This document shows, piece after piece, positions 1 through 8,384 of a DNA stretch of 64,000 nt. The number at the start of each line of letters is the position of its first letter. Positions within the stretch are counted from its first letter, which is position 1. A model generated the notes under the pieces. The model was not told the origin of the DNA. It worked only from the letters and a program-made list of their open reading frames with translations, and ran no database searches. The stretch covers positions 1,674,001 to 1,738,000 of the forward strand of contig NZ_AP023087.1 of NCBI RefSeq assembly GCF_045862395.1, written 5' to 3'. The position numbers and the translations under genes are program-made. This stretch comes from Marinicellulosiphila megalodicopiae. Its GTDB lineage: Bacteria > Pseudomonadota > Gammaproteobacteria > Pseudomonadales > Natronospirillaceae.

Positions 1-419
1 TCAGAATATAAAATGTCCATTAATGGTTTTATGTTAGCTTTAATTTGAGACTCACTTATGTGTTCTTTCAACATAAAATATATGACATTTAAATAGTCAC
101 TATTTGAAAAATCTGTATTTTTATTTAAATATGTGTTTCTAAAACAATAAGCAATTTCAACGCTAATCATCATAAACTGATTGATGACTGTTTTATGGTT
201 ATTCGATAAAACAAGCATATGTTCGCTAATATGTAATGCTTGTTGGTATAGTTTAATAGCATGAGACCACTTATTGTTTTTAACATGTGTACGTGCTTCA
301 AAAAAAAATTGAGACCACATAGACTTTAATTCTGTACTGCTTAAATCATTACAATGGCAAGTTAAATGATTAGTAAAAGACTGATCATGATGTTCTATTT
401 TTTCATTTTTAATGTTCAT
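1..419 (-). CDS. TPR-like hypothetical protein (partial)
   Basis: The frame opens with ATG at 419 and stays open to the left edge, so 139 codons are seen and the C-terminus is missing. Its ATG overlaps the TGA of the flavodoxin gene (ATGA), which suggests translational coupling in one operon. The product is hydrophilic and helical; the stretch KWSHAIKLYQQALHISE looks like a TPR helix pair. It resembles by eye the protein encoded at 1330-1644 in the same operon (EFALGHYEQALKQAN at the matching place), so the two are probably paralogues. Function is unknown; the Fur box at the head of the operon points to a role under iron limitation. Confidence 0.6.
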   Translation of the reverse strand, partial: MNIKNEKIEHHDQSFTNHLTCHCNDLSSTELKSMWSQFFFEARTHVKNNKWSHAIKLYQQALHISEHMLVLSNNHKTVINQFMMISVEIAYCFRNTYLNKNTDFSNSDYLNVIYFMLKEHISESQIKANIKPLMDILYS

Positions 420-955
420 GAAATACTCTCAAATTCGTTAGTTATTTTACTAATCCATTGCTGGATTCGTATATCTGATAAATCAAATTGTTGATCTTCA
501 TCCAGTGCCAATCCACAAAATTCTTGATCGTTTTCAATACAAGCCCTTGATGCATCAAATTCATAACCCAGCGTGGGCCATTTTCCAATAAAATTTGCCC
601 CAGTAGGAAGTAATTTTTCATATAACCAACCCACAGCATCAATGAAAAAATCTCCATAACCAAATTGATCGCCTAATCCATAAATAGCAACTTTTGATTG
701 GCTTAAATCTAATTCAGATAACTCATCTTCTAATTCTTCCCAGTCTTCTTGTATGCCACCAAAATCCCAAGTTGGAATGCCAAAAATCAATAAGTCATAT
801 TGATAAAACGTGTGTATATCAGCATCAATAATATTATGAATATCAATTTTTATATGAATTTCTAGAAAATAGGCGGCAATTTTTTCAGCCACTTCTTGGG
901 TGTTGCCAGTATCGGTTCCATAAAAAATAACAATTTTTGCTTGTTGTAGAATCAT
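416..955 (-). CDS. Flavodoxin
   Basis: A 179-residue long-chain-type flavodoxin, a soluble FMN electron carrier that commonly replaces ferredoxin when iron is scarce. The FMN phosphate loop YGTDTGNTQEVAEKI lies at about residues 13-27, and the isoalloxazine loops follow as TWDFGGIQEDW and GLGDQFGYGDFF. The length fits long-chain flavodoxins. ATG at 955 overlaps the stop of the upstream small membrane gene, and its own stop overlaps the next start, so this is a tightly coupled operon. Placement in a Fur-box operon next to siderophore genes fits an iron-sparing role. The electron partner is not apparent. Confidence 0.93.
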   Translation of the reverse strand: MILQQAKIVIFYGTDTGNTQEVAEKIAAYFLEIHIKIDIHNIIDADIHTFYQYDLLIFGIPTWDFGGIQEDWEELEDELSELDLSQSKVAIYGLGDQFGYGDFFIDAVGWLYEKLLPTGANFIGKWPTLGYEFDASRACIENDQEFCGLALDEDQQFDLSDIRIQQWISKITNEFESIS

Positions 956-1173
956 GTCAATCTCGAAGAATACTTTGTTTTAGGGTGAATAAATTCAATA
1001 AATAAAATTCGTATAGTAATTATTAATATGCCTATTAATAAACAGAAAATAACGGATGCAAAATATTGATACAGCACTAAATTAGAATGCGAAAATTCAA
1101 ATAATGGAACATTAAAAGGTATTATTAATAATGTTGAAAATAATAGAAATAAATAAAAATATTTTGATTTCAT
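952..1173 (-). CDS. Small membrane protein, two predicted TM segments
   Basis: The ATG at 1173 is chosen because GGAG sits six bases upstream; a longer frame to 1233 uses a poor start and no ribosome site. The resulting 73 residues contain two hydrophobic segments, roughly YFYLFLLFSTLLIIPF and LVLYQYFASVIFCLLIGILI, followed by a basic tail. It lies between the TPR-like gene and the flavodoxin, overlapping the flavodoxin ATG by four bases. I do not recognise the family. A membrane partner for the flavodoxin or for the TPR-like proteins would be guesswork. Confidence 0.6.
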   Translation of the reverse strand: MKSKYFYLFLLFSTLLIIPFNVPLFEFSHSNLVLYQYFASVIFCLLIGILIITIRILFIEFIHPKTKYSSRLT

Positions 1174-1174
1174 T

Positions 1175-1366
1175 TTAAACTCCGTTATTTGAAAAATTAT
1201 GAAAATTATAAGCCGAACATAAACTTTTAGCATATCGTCTGATTATTTTGAATTCAGGTAGGCTGTGTCTATATTTTTTTAAAGAATCTATCCAGCTATG
1301 TTTTAGCTGCTTGGTTGCTTTTAATGCACTTAATTGTCTGTACTTAAAATGATGGCAGATTTTAAA
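1175..1366 (-). other. -1 frame extension of the TPR-like gene, with slippery heptamer T_TTA_AAA
   Basis: Minus-strand bases 1366 to 1360 read T_TTA_AAA in the zero frame, a match to the X_XXY_YYZ pattern of -1 ribosomal slippage. Slipping there continues as ICHHFKYRQLSALKATKQ and on to a TAA at 1177-1175, one base before the ATG of the next gene (1173). The joined product would be 156 residues. The exact tiling shows that the extension belongs to the gene. Whether the joint is programmed or simply a lost A in a short A run cannot be told here. Confidence 0.5.
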
Positions 1367-1644
1367 AATTGGTATGCAATTTCATATTGCTCGCAGCCTT
1401 TTTTTGACCAATTTAACTCAAAATAACAATTTGCTAAAAGACAATGGCTTATTAAAATTCTATTCACTTTAACTTGCATTTGAGTATTGTCGATAAATGA
1501 AGTTACACAATGGATGTTATGCTTTGTATGTAGCATGGCATTAGCTTGTTTTAAAGCTTGTTCATAATGACCTAGTGCAAATTCAAAATTTTCATCTTTA
1601 AATTCACGATTGCCATTGTGTATAAATGCGTCCCAAATTTGCAT
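1330..1644 (-). CDS. TPR-like hypothetical protein (zero-frame part of a split gene)
   Basis: ATG at 1644 follows an AGGTGA ribosome site and lies 10 bases after the upstream stop. The frame gives 104 residues with TPR-like helices (EFALGHYEQALKQA near residue 20; LLANCYFELNWSKKGCEQYEIAYQFL near 68-93). Its paralogue at the left edge is longer. After AAA at 1360-1362 the zero frame adds only nine residues and stops at 1330, while the -1 frame continues with plausible coding sequence to 1175, just before the next ATG. The gene is therefore either frameshifted by a one-base deletion or read through a -1 slip. Function unknown. Confidence 0.6.
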   Translation of the reverse strand: MQIWDAFIHNGNREFKDENFEFALGHYEQALKQANAMLHTKHNIHCVTSFIDNTQMQVKVNRILISHCLLANCYFELNWSKKGCEQYEIAYQFLKSAIILSTDN

Positions 1645-1653
1645 GATTCACCT

Positions 1654-2076
1654 CTATGATTTAATGCCTAAACTGTGTTTAAAAAATTTATAAGTCTGTT
1701 GGAACTCATAAAATATGGAAGTATTAATTACTTTGATTTGACAATTTGTCTTACCAGATAACCCTTTTTTTTGTTCATATTCTTCACACTCTTTTAATCT
1801 AAAAAGAGGGATGTTGATTAAGTCTAAACAGTTTTGTCGATATGAAATGGGTAAGCATTCATCGCAAATAACTTCGAGTAATAGGCAGTATTGGTCTATA
1901 TACATGCGGTGATATTCTGTATTGGAATCGCAAGGAACTTCACAAAACTGAAGCCAATGTTTAATGGTGCAATAATAATTGTCATGTCTGTTATTAGGAA
2001 TTAATCCGTTCCTAATAGCGTGACGTAATTGCCCCTGACTTTGAAAATTCCTGTTTAAAGCGGCGGTATGTTTCAT
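1654..2076 (-). CDS. FagA-like protein of iron-regulated operon
   Basis: First gene of the minus-strand operon, 140 residues, starting at ATG 2076 just downstream of a Fur box. It is soluble, with several Cys residues and a central block LLLEVICDECLPISYRQNCLD. That block resembles, from memory, the core of FagA (Fur-associated gene A) proteins of pseudomonads, which sit in Fur-controlled operons. The biochemical role of FagA is not established. The next gene begins 10 bases after its stop. The FagA assignment is tentative; the coding call and the iron-starvation context are firmer. Confidence 0.5.
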   Translation of the reverse strand: MKHTAALNRNFQSQGQLRHAIRNGLIPNNRHDNYYCTIKHWLQFCEVPCDSNTEYHRMYIDQYCLLLEVICDECLPISYRQNCLDLINIPLFRLKECEEYEQKKGLSGKTNCQIKVINTSIFYEFQQTYKFFKHSLGIKS

Positions 2077-2096
2077 TTGGCTTTTCTCTCATTAAT

Positions 2097-2115
2097 CTTA
2101 ATGATAATCATTATC
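2097..2115 (-). promoter_or_regulatory. Fur box for the flavodoxin/FagA-like operon
   Basis: CTTAATGATAATCATTATC matches 17 of 19 positions of the consensus GATAATGATAATCATTATC. It lies about 20 bases upstream of the minus-strand ATG at 2076, so ferric uptake regulator binding would block that promoter when iron is plentiful. Confidence 0.85.
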
Positions 2116-2170
2116 ACTAAGGTAATCCTATTTGTCAACTACGGAAATTAAAATAAATAAAAATTGCAAT

Positions 2171-2189
2171 CTAAATGATAACCATTATC
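2171..2189 (+). promoter_or_regulatory. Fur box for the TonB receptor gene
   Basis: CTAAATGATAACCATTATC matches about 15 of 19 positions of the Fur consensus and lies 35 bases upstream of the receptor ATG at 2224. Together with the box at 2097-2115 it makes this a divergent, doubly Fur-controlled intergenic region. Confidence 0.8.
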
Positions 2190-2223
2190 ATTACTGCAAA
2201 TTCCAAACTAAGAGTATTAATAA

Positions 2224-4425
2224 ATGAACTACAAAAACGTACCGTCGACATTGTTGGGGGCATTGGCTATTTATGGATTTGCTGGTGTTGCCATTGCAGA
2301 GCAATTGCAGGCTACAGAACAATCTCAACCTATAACTGTTGAAGCTGTTGAAGCTGTCGAATCTATAGCAACTGTTGAACCTAATGCAGCTCAAAAAGGT
2401 GAAGCAAATACAAATTCAGTTATCCTTGATGAAGTACAGGTGTATGCACCTGCAATTGAGTCAGATGTTTTGATTTCGCAACAGCAGTTCAACAAAAAAT
2501 CCCCTTCAACTCTGGCTGAAATTTTTGATAATACCCCTGGTGTTGGTGTGGGTGGTGGTGAATTACCTATGGCTCAAAAAATATTTATTCGGGGTATGGA
2601 TGATATTATGCTGAATGTTATGGTTGATGGTGCATCTAGAAATGGTGAAATTTTTCACCATCAATCACGCATAGCTATTAATCCAGATATTTTAAAAGCA
2701 GTGGAGGTTAATGCTGGTGTAAGTTCTGCTTTAAATGGGCCAGGTGGATTAGGTGGGAATGTAAATTTTGTAACAAAATCGCCTTATGATTTATTAGCAA
2801 CAGAGCAAAAATTTGGTGGCACAGCAAAAGTTGGTTATGACTCTACCAATGATGGGTTGCAAACAAATTTAAATGTATTTGGCACTATCACTGATTCCGT
2901 CGGTTATTTATTTTCCATCACTAATAATAGCGCCGATTCTTATGAAAACGGAAAAGGCGAAAGCACTAAATATACTGATTTTAATCAGTTAGATTTGTAT
3001 GGAAAAATCGATGCTTTTATTGGTGAATCCCAAAACTTAATTTTAAGTGTAAATAAATTAACAGATAATGGTAAGCGTAATGAACGAACTCAATTTGATA
3101 TTGATTATCGAGGAGCGGGTACACCTGTTGATCAAGAATTTTCTACTTCAGCAATGACAGCAAATTATTCTATTGAAACAGACATTCTAAATTTAGAAGC
3201 CACTTTGCACTCAAGTGATTCTGAATTGAAAATGACACGAGCAGATGACTCAACATTAGGTGGTACCAACAAAACCATTGGTTTTGATGTACGTAATGCT
3301 ATGGATGTCCAAGATCATTTAATTGTTGGTGGATTTGATTTAAATAGTAATACAAGTACGCCATTAAATGACGCTTATACACAATGGGCGCAGCAGGCAC
3401 AATTAAACGACCCTAGCGCTGTTAATATTCCTCAAAGTATGAAATCTGATGAAGCCCTTGTAATTGGGTTGTATGTTCAGGATAAATGGCAAGCACTAGA
3501 GAGTCTTGTTTTAGATTTTGGGACACGTTTAGATTTTTATTCGTTAAATGATAATTTGGAAAATGAACATAAAGTTTCGGGTTTTAGCCCTAATTTGTCA
3601 GCTGTGTATTCAGTGACTAACAATTTTGATGTGTTTGCTAGTGGTGCGCATGTTGTCAGAGGTGTGGGTGCAAAAGAGGCGTTATTAATAGATTATCCAG
3701 GTCCTACTCCACCGATTCCAGGATTTACTGCAATTAACTTTACCAATGTATATGTTGAGGATATTGAAGCTGAAAAAACAAATACATTTGAAATAGGAAG
3801 CTCGTTCGTTATTGAAAATTATTCAATTAAAATAAATGTTTTTCAAACAGAAATTCAAAATTTTGTAGGATACTTAGGTCGCGAATTAGCAGTTGACGCA
3901 AACGGTGATAGCACGACAACATGGTTATATAACACTAATGACAATATTGGTGATGCTAGCATGTCTGGTTTTGAGTTGAGTGTTGGGTATAAAAATGAAA
4001 CAATTTCAATCCAAGCGAATGTTTCTGATAGCGCTGGTACAATCACAAATGAGGCCGGTGAAGAGCGTGTGCTAAATGATGGTGATTTTGGTTTAGGAAC
4101 AACGGTTGGAATGAGTTCAAATTTAGCGGTTGATTATTATATTAATTCTATGTATTTAACATTGGGGTTAAATACTAAGCATGCTCAAGAAGAATCCTAT
4201 GATATGGATGGAACTGAAATTGTAAAAGAAGCGTACCTGGTTCATGATTTATATCTGTCATGGAATCCTAAGAAAGTTGAAAACTTAAATTTAAAATTAA
4301 ATATTGATAATGTGACAAATGAATATTATTTTGATCACACTACTTATCATTCTGGAACTACTCCTAATTATGGATTGGCAGAAGCTGGCTTAAATGTTGG
4401 GTTAACAGCAAGTTATAAATTCTAA
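2224..4425 (+). CDS. TonB-dependent outer-membrane receptor, probable ferric-siderophore receptor
   Basis: A 733-residue outer-membrane barrel that would import the ferric siderophore using TonB energy. A signal peptide ends at about residue 25 (GVAIA before EQ). An unusual Glu/Val-rich linker of about 45 residues precedes a TonB-box-like DEVQV. The plug follows (IFIRGMDD, then LNGPGGLGGNVNFVTKSP, about residues 85-190), and the barrel ends in Phe (ASYKF), the usual assembly signal. A Fur box lies just upstream and the siderophore importer and synthesis genes are adjacent, so the home-made catecholate is the likely substrate. The plug also recalls some haem receptors, so the substrate is inferred from context. 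Confidence 0.85.
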   Translation: MNYKNVPSTLLGALAIYGFAGVAIAEQLQATEQSQPITVEAVEAVESIATVEPNAAQKGEANTNSVILDEVQVYAPAIESDVLISQQQFNKKSPSTLAEIFDNTPGVGVGGGELPMAQKIFIRGMDDIMLNVMVDGASRNGEIFHHQSRIAINPDILKAVEVNAGVSSALNGPGGLGGNVNFVTKSPYDLLATEQKFGGTAKVGYDSTNDGLQTNLNVFGTITDSVGYLFSITNNSADSYENGKGESTKYTDFNQLDLYGKIDAFIGESQNLILSVNKLTDNGKRNERTQFDIDYRGAGTPVDQEFSTSAMTANYSIETDILNLEATLHSSDSELKMTRADDSTLGGTNKTIGFDVRNAMDVQDHLIVGGFDLNSNTSTPLNDAYTQWAQQAQLNDPSAVNIPQSMKSDEALVIGLYVQDKWQALESLVLDFGTRLDFYSLNDNLENEHKVSGFSPNLSAVYSVTNNFDVFASGAHVVRGVGAKEALLIDYPGPTPPIPGFTAINFTNVYVEDIEAEKTNTFEIGSSFVIENYSIKINVFQTEIQNFVGYLGRELAVDANGDSTTTWLYNTNDNIGDASMSGFELSVGYKNETISIQANVSDSAGTITNEAGEERVLNDGDFGLGTTVGMSSNLAVDYYINSMYLTLGLNTKHAQEESYDMDGTEIVKEAYLVHDLYLSWNPKKVENLNLKLNIDNVTNEYYFDHTTYHSGTTPNYGLAEAGLNVGLTASYKF

Positions 4426-4440
4426 TATTTAAAATTAAAA

Positions 4441-4468
4441 AAAAGACGCAATTTGCGTCTTTTTTTTG
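4441..4468. terminator. Bidirectional terminator between the receptor and fepC
   Basis: AAAAGACGCAA and TTTGCGTCTTTT form a GC-containing hairpin flanked by A and T runs on both sides, placed between the convergent receptor gene and importer operon. Confidence 0.85.
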
Positions 4469-4590
4469 TTCTGTAATCTTTATAACTTAACTTTTATGGG
4501 TCCATCAGTTCACATTCAAATTTGCAAAATTTTATCACAAGTTGAATTACTACGGATAATGCTGAATAAATACACGTTAATTAAAAAAAC

Positions 4591-5352
4591 CTAGGAGGCA
4601 ACAATAATAGGGGCGTGGTTATGTTGTACAAAATCACAATTCACATCAAACAAGTCACTGATTAATTTTTGATTCATTATCTTATTTGTTGGGCCAAATC
4701 CAATCTGCTTGCCTTGTTTTAATGCAAGAATTTTATGGCTAAATCGTACCGCGCAATTAAGGTCATGTACAACCATAATGACGGTTTTGCCATGATCAGC
4801 AAGGGTTTGAATCATTTGCATGACTTCATGTTGATGACCAATATCCAATGCACTTGTGGGTTCATCTAATGTAATAATTTGAGTCTGTTGCGCTAAAATC
4901 ATAGCAATCCAAGCGCGCTGTCTTTGCCCTCCAGATAAACTAGACACTAGTTTGTGTTTAAATTCCAATAGCCCAGTTTGGTTTAATGCCTCTTCGACTA
5001 TTTTTTTATCTTGATTGGTAAATTGATTAAATAATCCTTGATGTGGATGCCTTCCATAACTGACTAAATGAAAGACATCCAAACCTTCAGGGGTATAAGC
5101 AGATTGTGGCAAATGGGCTAAGACAGTTGCCAATTCTTTTTGTTTGTATTGTTTTATTGATTTCTCGTTAATGCTAACTTGCCCAGAATCAAAGGGAATT
5201 AAACGACACATTGCTTTTAATAGGGTGGATTTTCCACATCCATTTGGGCCAATGATGCTGATTATTTCTCCAGGTTTTGCATCAAAATTGATGTCATGTA
5301 AAACCTTAGTTTGTTGGTAGCTAACATTTAAATTTTGTATGGATACATTCAT
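4591..5352 (-). CDS. fepC: Ferric-siderophore ABC importer ATPase
   Basis: Cytoplasmic ATPase of a FecCD-type importer, 253 residues from ATG 5352; a longer frame to 5382 would need TTG. Walker A is GPNGCGKST, the signature LSGGQRQR, Walker B IITLDEP and the switch His lies in VVHD. It is the last gene of the minus-strand operon viuB-fepB-fepD-fepG-fepC and would energise uptake through the two permeases just upstream. FepC, VctC and FecE orthologues cannot be told apart from this reading; placement next to DHB genes favours a catecholate. Confidence 0.9.
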   Translation of the reverse strand: MNVSIQNLNVSYQQTKVLHDINFDAKPGEIISIIGPNGCGKSTLLKAMCRLIPFDSGQVSINEKSIKQYKQKELATVLAHLPQSAYTPEGLDVFHLVSYGRHPHQGLFNQFTNQDKKIVEEALNQTGLLEFKHKLVSSLSGGQRQRAWIAMILAQQTQIITLDEPTSALDIGHQHEVMQMIQTLADHGKTVIMVVHDLNCAVRFSHKILALKQGKQIGFGPTNKIMNQKLISDLFDVNCDFVQHNHAPIIVAS

Positions 5353-5408
5353 AATGTTGATAACTTTTAAAATGGATTTCAATATTTATTTCGAATTAAC
5401 AGTGCTGT

Positions 5409-6422
5409 TTATTTTTTTAGCAGTATAAATAATAACAGAGGCCCACCAATTAATGTGGTCATAATACCTGCTGGAATTTCATTGGGCAGTACTGTGCGAG
5501 CGATGGTATCTGCTATTAATAAAATAATGGCACCTATTAACATGCTTAAAACCAAAGCAATGGCTGGTGGTTTAATAATACCTGTTGCAATAATGGGGGC
5601 TATTAATGCTAAAAAGGCAATTGGGCCTGCGACGCTTACACTAAAACTTGCAAGCATTAATGCTATAAAATATAAAATAAATTGCAGTAAATTTGTGGAC
5701 ACTCCTAGGCTTCTTGCAGTATCTGTATGAAAATTTAACATTGGTAATTTTTTTTGTAAAAAAAATAAAACGGGAGTAATCGCGATTAATGTTATTCCAA
5801 TGCCCCATAATTGTTTGAATTCTACGGCATTTAATGAGCCAAGTGACCATAAAAATATAGCGCTTGCGTGCTGTAAATCTGTTGTGGCTAACATTAAATC
5901 ATTTAATGCTCGGATCAGAGCGCTTACACCAATGCCTAGCATGATAAATTTATATCCGCTTTTGTCTGAGCGTCCTGTTAATAATAAAAGAGTAACACTT
6001 GTTAAAATGGCTCCAAAAGGTGCTACCCACCAAGGTCCAAGTTGTGCAGTAGCGCTAGTGACAATAAAAATCATTAAAGCAAAAATGGCTCCATCAGTGA
6101 TGCCTAAATATTCTGGGTTTGCTAGTTTGTTACGTGCCACTAATTGAATTAAACAACCACTTAATGCCAAAGTGGAACCAATGACAACTGCGGCCAGTAC
6201 TCTTGGAAAACGCAATTCACCAATTATAAAATTTGTTTTAAAGTTGGCTTGATCAATTAGCCCTAACATAGATTGCAATGGACTGATGTATTGATTACCA
6301 ACACATAAACATCCAATAAATATAATGGCTAAAAGTATAAAAAAAATAAGATGGATATTGAATTTTAATAAACGCGATTGCATGACAGAAACGACGATGT
6401 CTTTTTGATTGGAGTCGTGCAT
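5409..6422 (-). CDS. fepG: Ferric-siderophore ABC importer permease (FecCD family)
   Basis: A 337-residue inner-membrane permease with many hydrophobic segments and the FecCD core: LRFPRVLAAVVIGSTLALSG near residue 70, and the coupling-helix region SVAGPIAFLALIAPIIATGI. Its ATG overlaps the TAA of the upstream permease (TAATG). With that second permease it forms the membrane heterodimer typical of siderophore importers. Which of the two corresponds to FepG or FepD of E. coli is assigned by order only. Confidence 0.9.
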   Translation of the reverse strand: MHDSNQKDIVVSVMQSRLLKFNIHLIFFILLAIIFIGCLCVGNQYISPLQSMLGLIDQANFKTNFIIGELRFPRVLAAVVIGSTLALSGCLIQLVARNKLANPEYLGITDGAIFALMIFIVTSATAQLGPWWVAPFGAILTSVTLLLLTGRSDKSGYKFIMLGIGVSALIRALNDLMLATTDLQHASAIFLWSLGSLNAVEFKQLWGIGITLIAITPVLFFLQKKLPMLNFHTDTARSLGVSTNLLQFILYFIALMLASFSVSVAGPIAFLALIAPIIATGIIKPPAIALVLSMLIGAIILLIADTIARTVLPNEIPAGIMTTLIGGPLLLFILLKK

Positions 6423-7432
6423 TATAATTTTCCTTTTTTATTATTAAAAACGATATATATTAAAAAAGGCGCGCCAAATAAAGCAAGTAAGACACTCAAA
6501 GGAGCCTCAAAAGGTTGGATGATTAAACGTGATACGATGTCAGCACTTAAAATTAATAATGATCCAATAAGCATGGAAAATAGCATTTGATTATTAGGAT
6601 GATGTCCAAAAAAGAAACGAGCAAGATGTGGTGCAATTAATCCTAAAAATGCAATAGGTCCAGCAATAGCTACTGAGGCTCCTGTTAGTAAAGCGACACT
6701 TAATGCAATAAAAAATCGAATGCTGTCGGGGTGATGCCCTAAACTTTTGGCGTTATCATCACTTAATAAAAGTGCTTGTAAATGCTTGCTTAAAATAAAC
6801 ACAATACTGATGGCAATTAAAATTGCAGGAATGATCCAGATAATATTCTCAAATTGAACGCCAGATAATGATCCTAAAACCCAGAAGCGATAATGATCAA
6901 AACTGAATTGGTAAGTCAGCATGATTAAAGCACTGATGCCACTAAACATAGCTGAAATAGCAATGCCTGATAGAATTAGACGTATAGGTGTCATTAACTC
7001 ACTGGTTCGAAATTGAGCAATTAATAAAACGGTAATCGTACCTATTAGTGCACCAATAAATGCAAATATTAAATAAGTTAAGCTGCTTTGAGCTGAAAAA
7101 AAAGTAATGCCAATAATCACTCCAGTTGAAGCGCCGGCATTCACACCTAATAAACCACTTTCAGCTAAAGGGTTACGAGTAATGATTTGCAATAATGCAC
7201 CGGATAAGCCAAGTGCACTGCCAACTAAAATTGCAGCTACTAATCGAGGAAGGCGATACTCAAATATTACCATGTGCAGATGAGCGTTAGTTGTGTCACG
7301 AGTTATAAACTGATTGATGCTATCAAATAAGCTATATTGACCTGCACCTAATCCAATTGATAGAAACGAAAAAACGCAAAGCAAAAGCAATGCGCTAATT
7401 AATGACACCTTAAAATACAAAGGTTTTTTCAT
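6422..7432 (-). CDS. fepD: Ferric-siderophore ABC importer permease (FecCD family)
   Basis: A 336-residue inner-membrane permease. It carries the FecCD markers YRLPRLVAAILVGSALGLSG and ITRNPLAESGLLGVNAGAS in the N-terminal half and AGPIAFLGLIAPHLARF in the C-terminal half. It is coupled by stop/start overlap to the next permease and lies 22 bases downstream of the binding-protein gene. Its similarity to the neighbouring permease reflects the usual heterodimer. No missing motif was seen. Confidence 0.9.
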   Translation of the reverse strand: MKKPLYFKVSLISALLLLCVFSFLSIGLGAGQYSLFDSINQFITRDTTNAHLHMVIFEYRLPRLVAAILVGSALGLSGALLQIITRNPLAESGLLGVNAGASTGVIIGITFFSAQSSLTYLIFAFIGALIGTITVLLIAQFRTSELMTPIRLILSGIAISAMFSGISALIMLTYQFSFDHYRFWVLGSLSGVQFENIIWIIPAILIAISIVFILSKHLQALLLSDDNAKSLGHHPDSIRFFIALSVALLTGASVAIAGPIAFLGLIAPHLARFFFGHHPNNQMLFSMLIGSLLILSADIVSRLIIQPFEAPLSVLLALFGAPFLIYIVFNNKKGKL

Positions 7433-7454
7433 TTTAAATACATTAAATTAAAGT

Positions 7455-8369
7455 TTATAAAAGATTCAATTCAATAAAATCAAGAATTTGCATGGCACCA
7501 ATTGGCCCACCTAAACTGGTCCATACAGAACCATCAACCGCTAACGCTTTTTTATTTTTAACTGCATTTAATTGCATAAATGCAGGACTTTTAAATCCAT
7601 CAAGCATTGCATCAACGGATTCGCCATGATTGTCTAATGTGCCTATGAATAAATAATCCGCATCAATTAAATGCAAATTTTCAAAACTTAATGGTTGAGA
7701 ATGGGCTTGGCCATCTTGATGTTGTGCCTTTGGTCTGTTTAATCCTAATTCTTCTAAAATGGTGACCGCAAAGGCTTGATTTAACATGTAAGCTGGACCT
7801 TTTGGGTTCCATCTAACAATGCTGATTGTCTCGATATTTTTTTCAGATAATCGATTTTTTATATCTGCAACTCGTGCATCGTATTTTTGCATAAATGCTT
7901 TGTGTTCAGCTTGTTTATCTAACACGTTTGCAATTTTTTTAAATGATACCTTCCAGCTTTCACCTAAGCTATAAGTTGCAACGGTAGGTGCTAATTGACG
8001 TAATTTTGCCATAACAGGTGGAATCGGAACGCCGCCGGCTAGTATTAAATCGGGTTCTACTTGTAGTATTTTTTCAGCATCTGGCTGGTAGAAATTACCC
8101 ACAATGACTAAATCATTATTATAATTTTCTAAATACCGTGATGGGACATTTTGTCCGCGTCCATTTGTCGTTCCATATGGTTTCATTCCTAATGCATACA
8201 TTGCATCTAAATCAATTTCGCTGACAACTAATATTTTTTTAGGTGCATCAGGTATGGTAACTTCAACAGACTGGTCGTCAATGATTGTTCTGTTTGCCAA
8301 GGCACTTAACGTGATAAGACTTGATAATAAGAATGTGGAGCTTGATTTTATTACTGTATTAAATTTCAT
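7455..8369 (-). CDS. fepB: Periplasmic ferric-siderophore binding protein
   Basis: A 304-residue substrate-binding protein. A signal peptide ends near residue 25 (LSALA before NR), with no lipobox, so a soluble periplasmic protein is expected. The TroA/FepB-type fold shows in KILVVSEIDLDAMYALGMKP, the helical-backbone region and EKILQVEPDLILAGG. It would capture the ferric siderophore after the TonB receptor and pass it to the permeases encoded just downstream. It is the second gene after the ViuB-like reductase. Confidence 0.88.
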   Translation of the reverse strand: MKFNTVIKSSSTFLLSSLITLSALANRTIIDDQSVEVTIPDAPKKILVVSEIDLDAMYALGMKPYGTTNGRGQNVPSRYLENYNNDLVIVGNFYQPDAEKILQVEPDLILAGGVPIPPVMAKLRQLAPTVATYSLGESWKVSFKKIANVLDKQAEHKAFMQKYDARVADIKNRLSEKNIETISIVRWNPKGPAYMLNQAFAVTILEELGLNRPKAQHQDGQAHSQPLSFENLHLIDADYLFIGTLDNHGESVDAMLDGFKSPAFMQLNAVKNKKALAVDGSVWTSLGGPIGAMQILDFIELNLL

Positions 8370-8384
8370 ATTTTTTCCTCTAAG

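Noticed and set aside
5455..6590. Plus-strand frames opposite the fep permeases
   Set aside because: They are antisense shadows of two clear FecCD permease genes.
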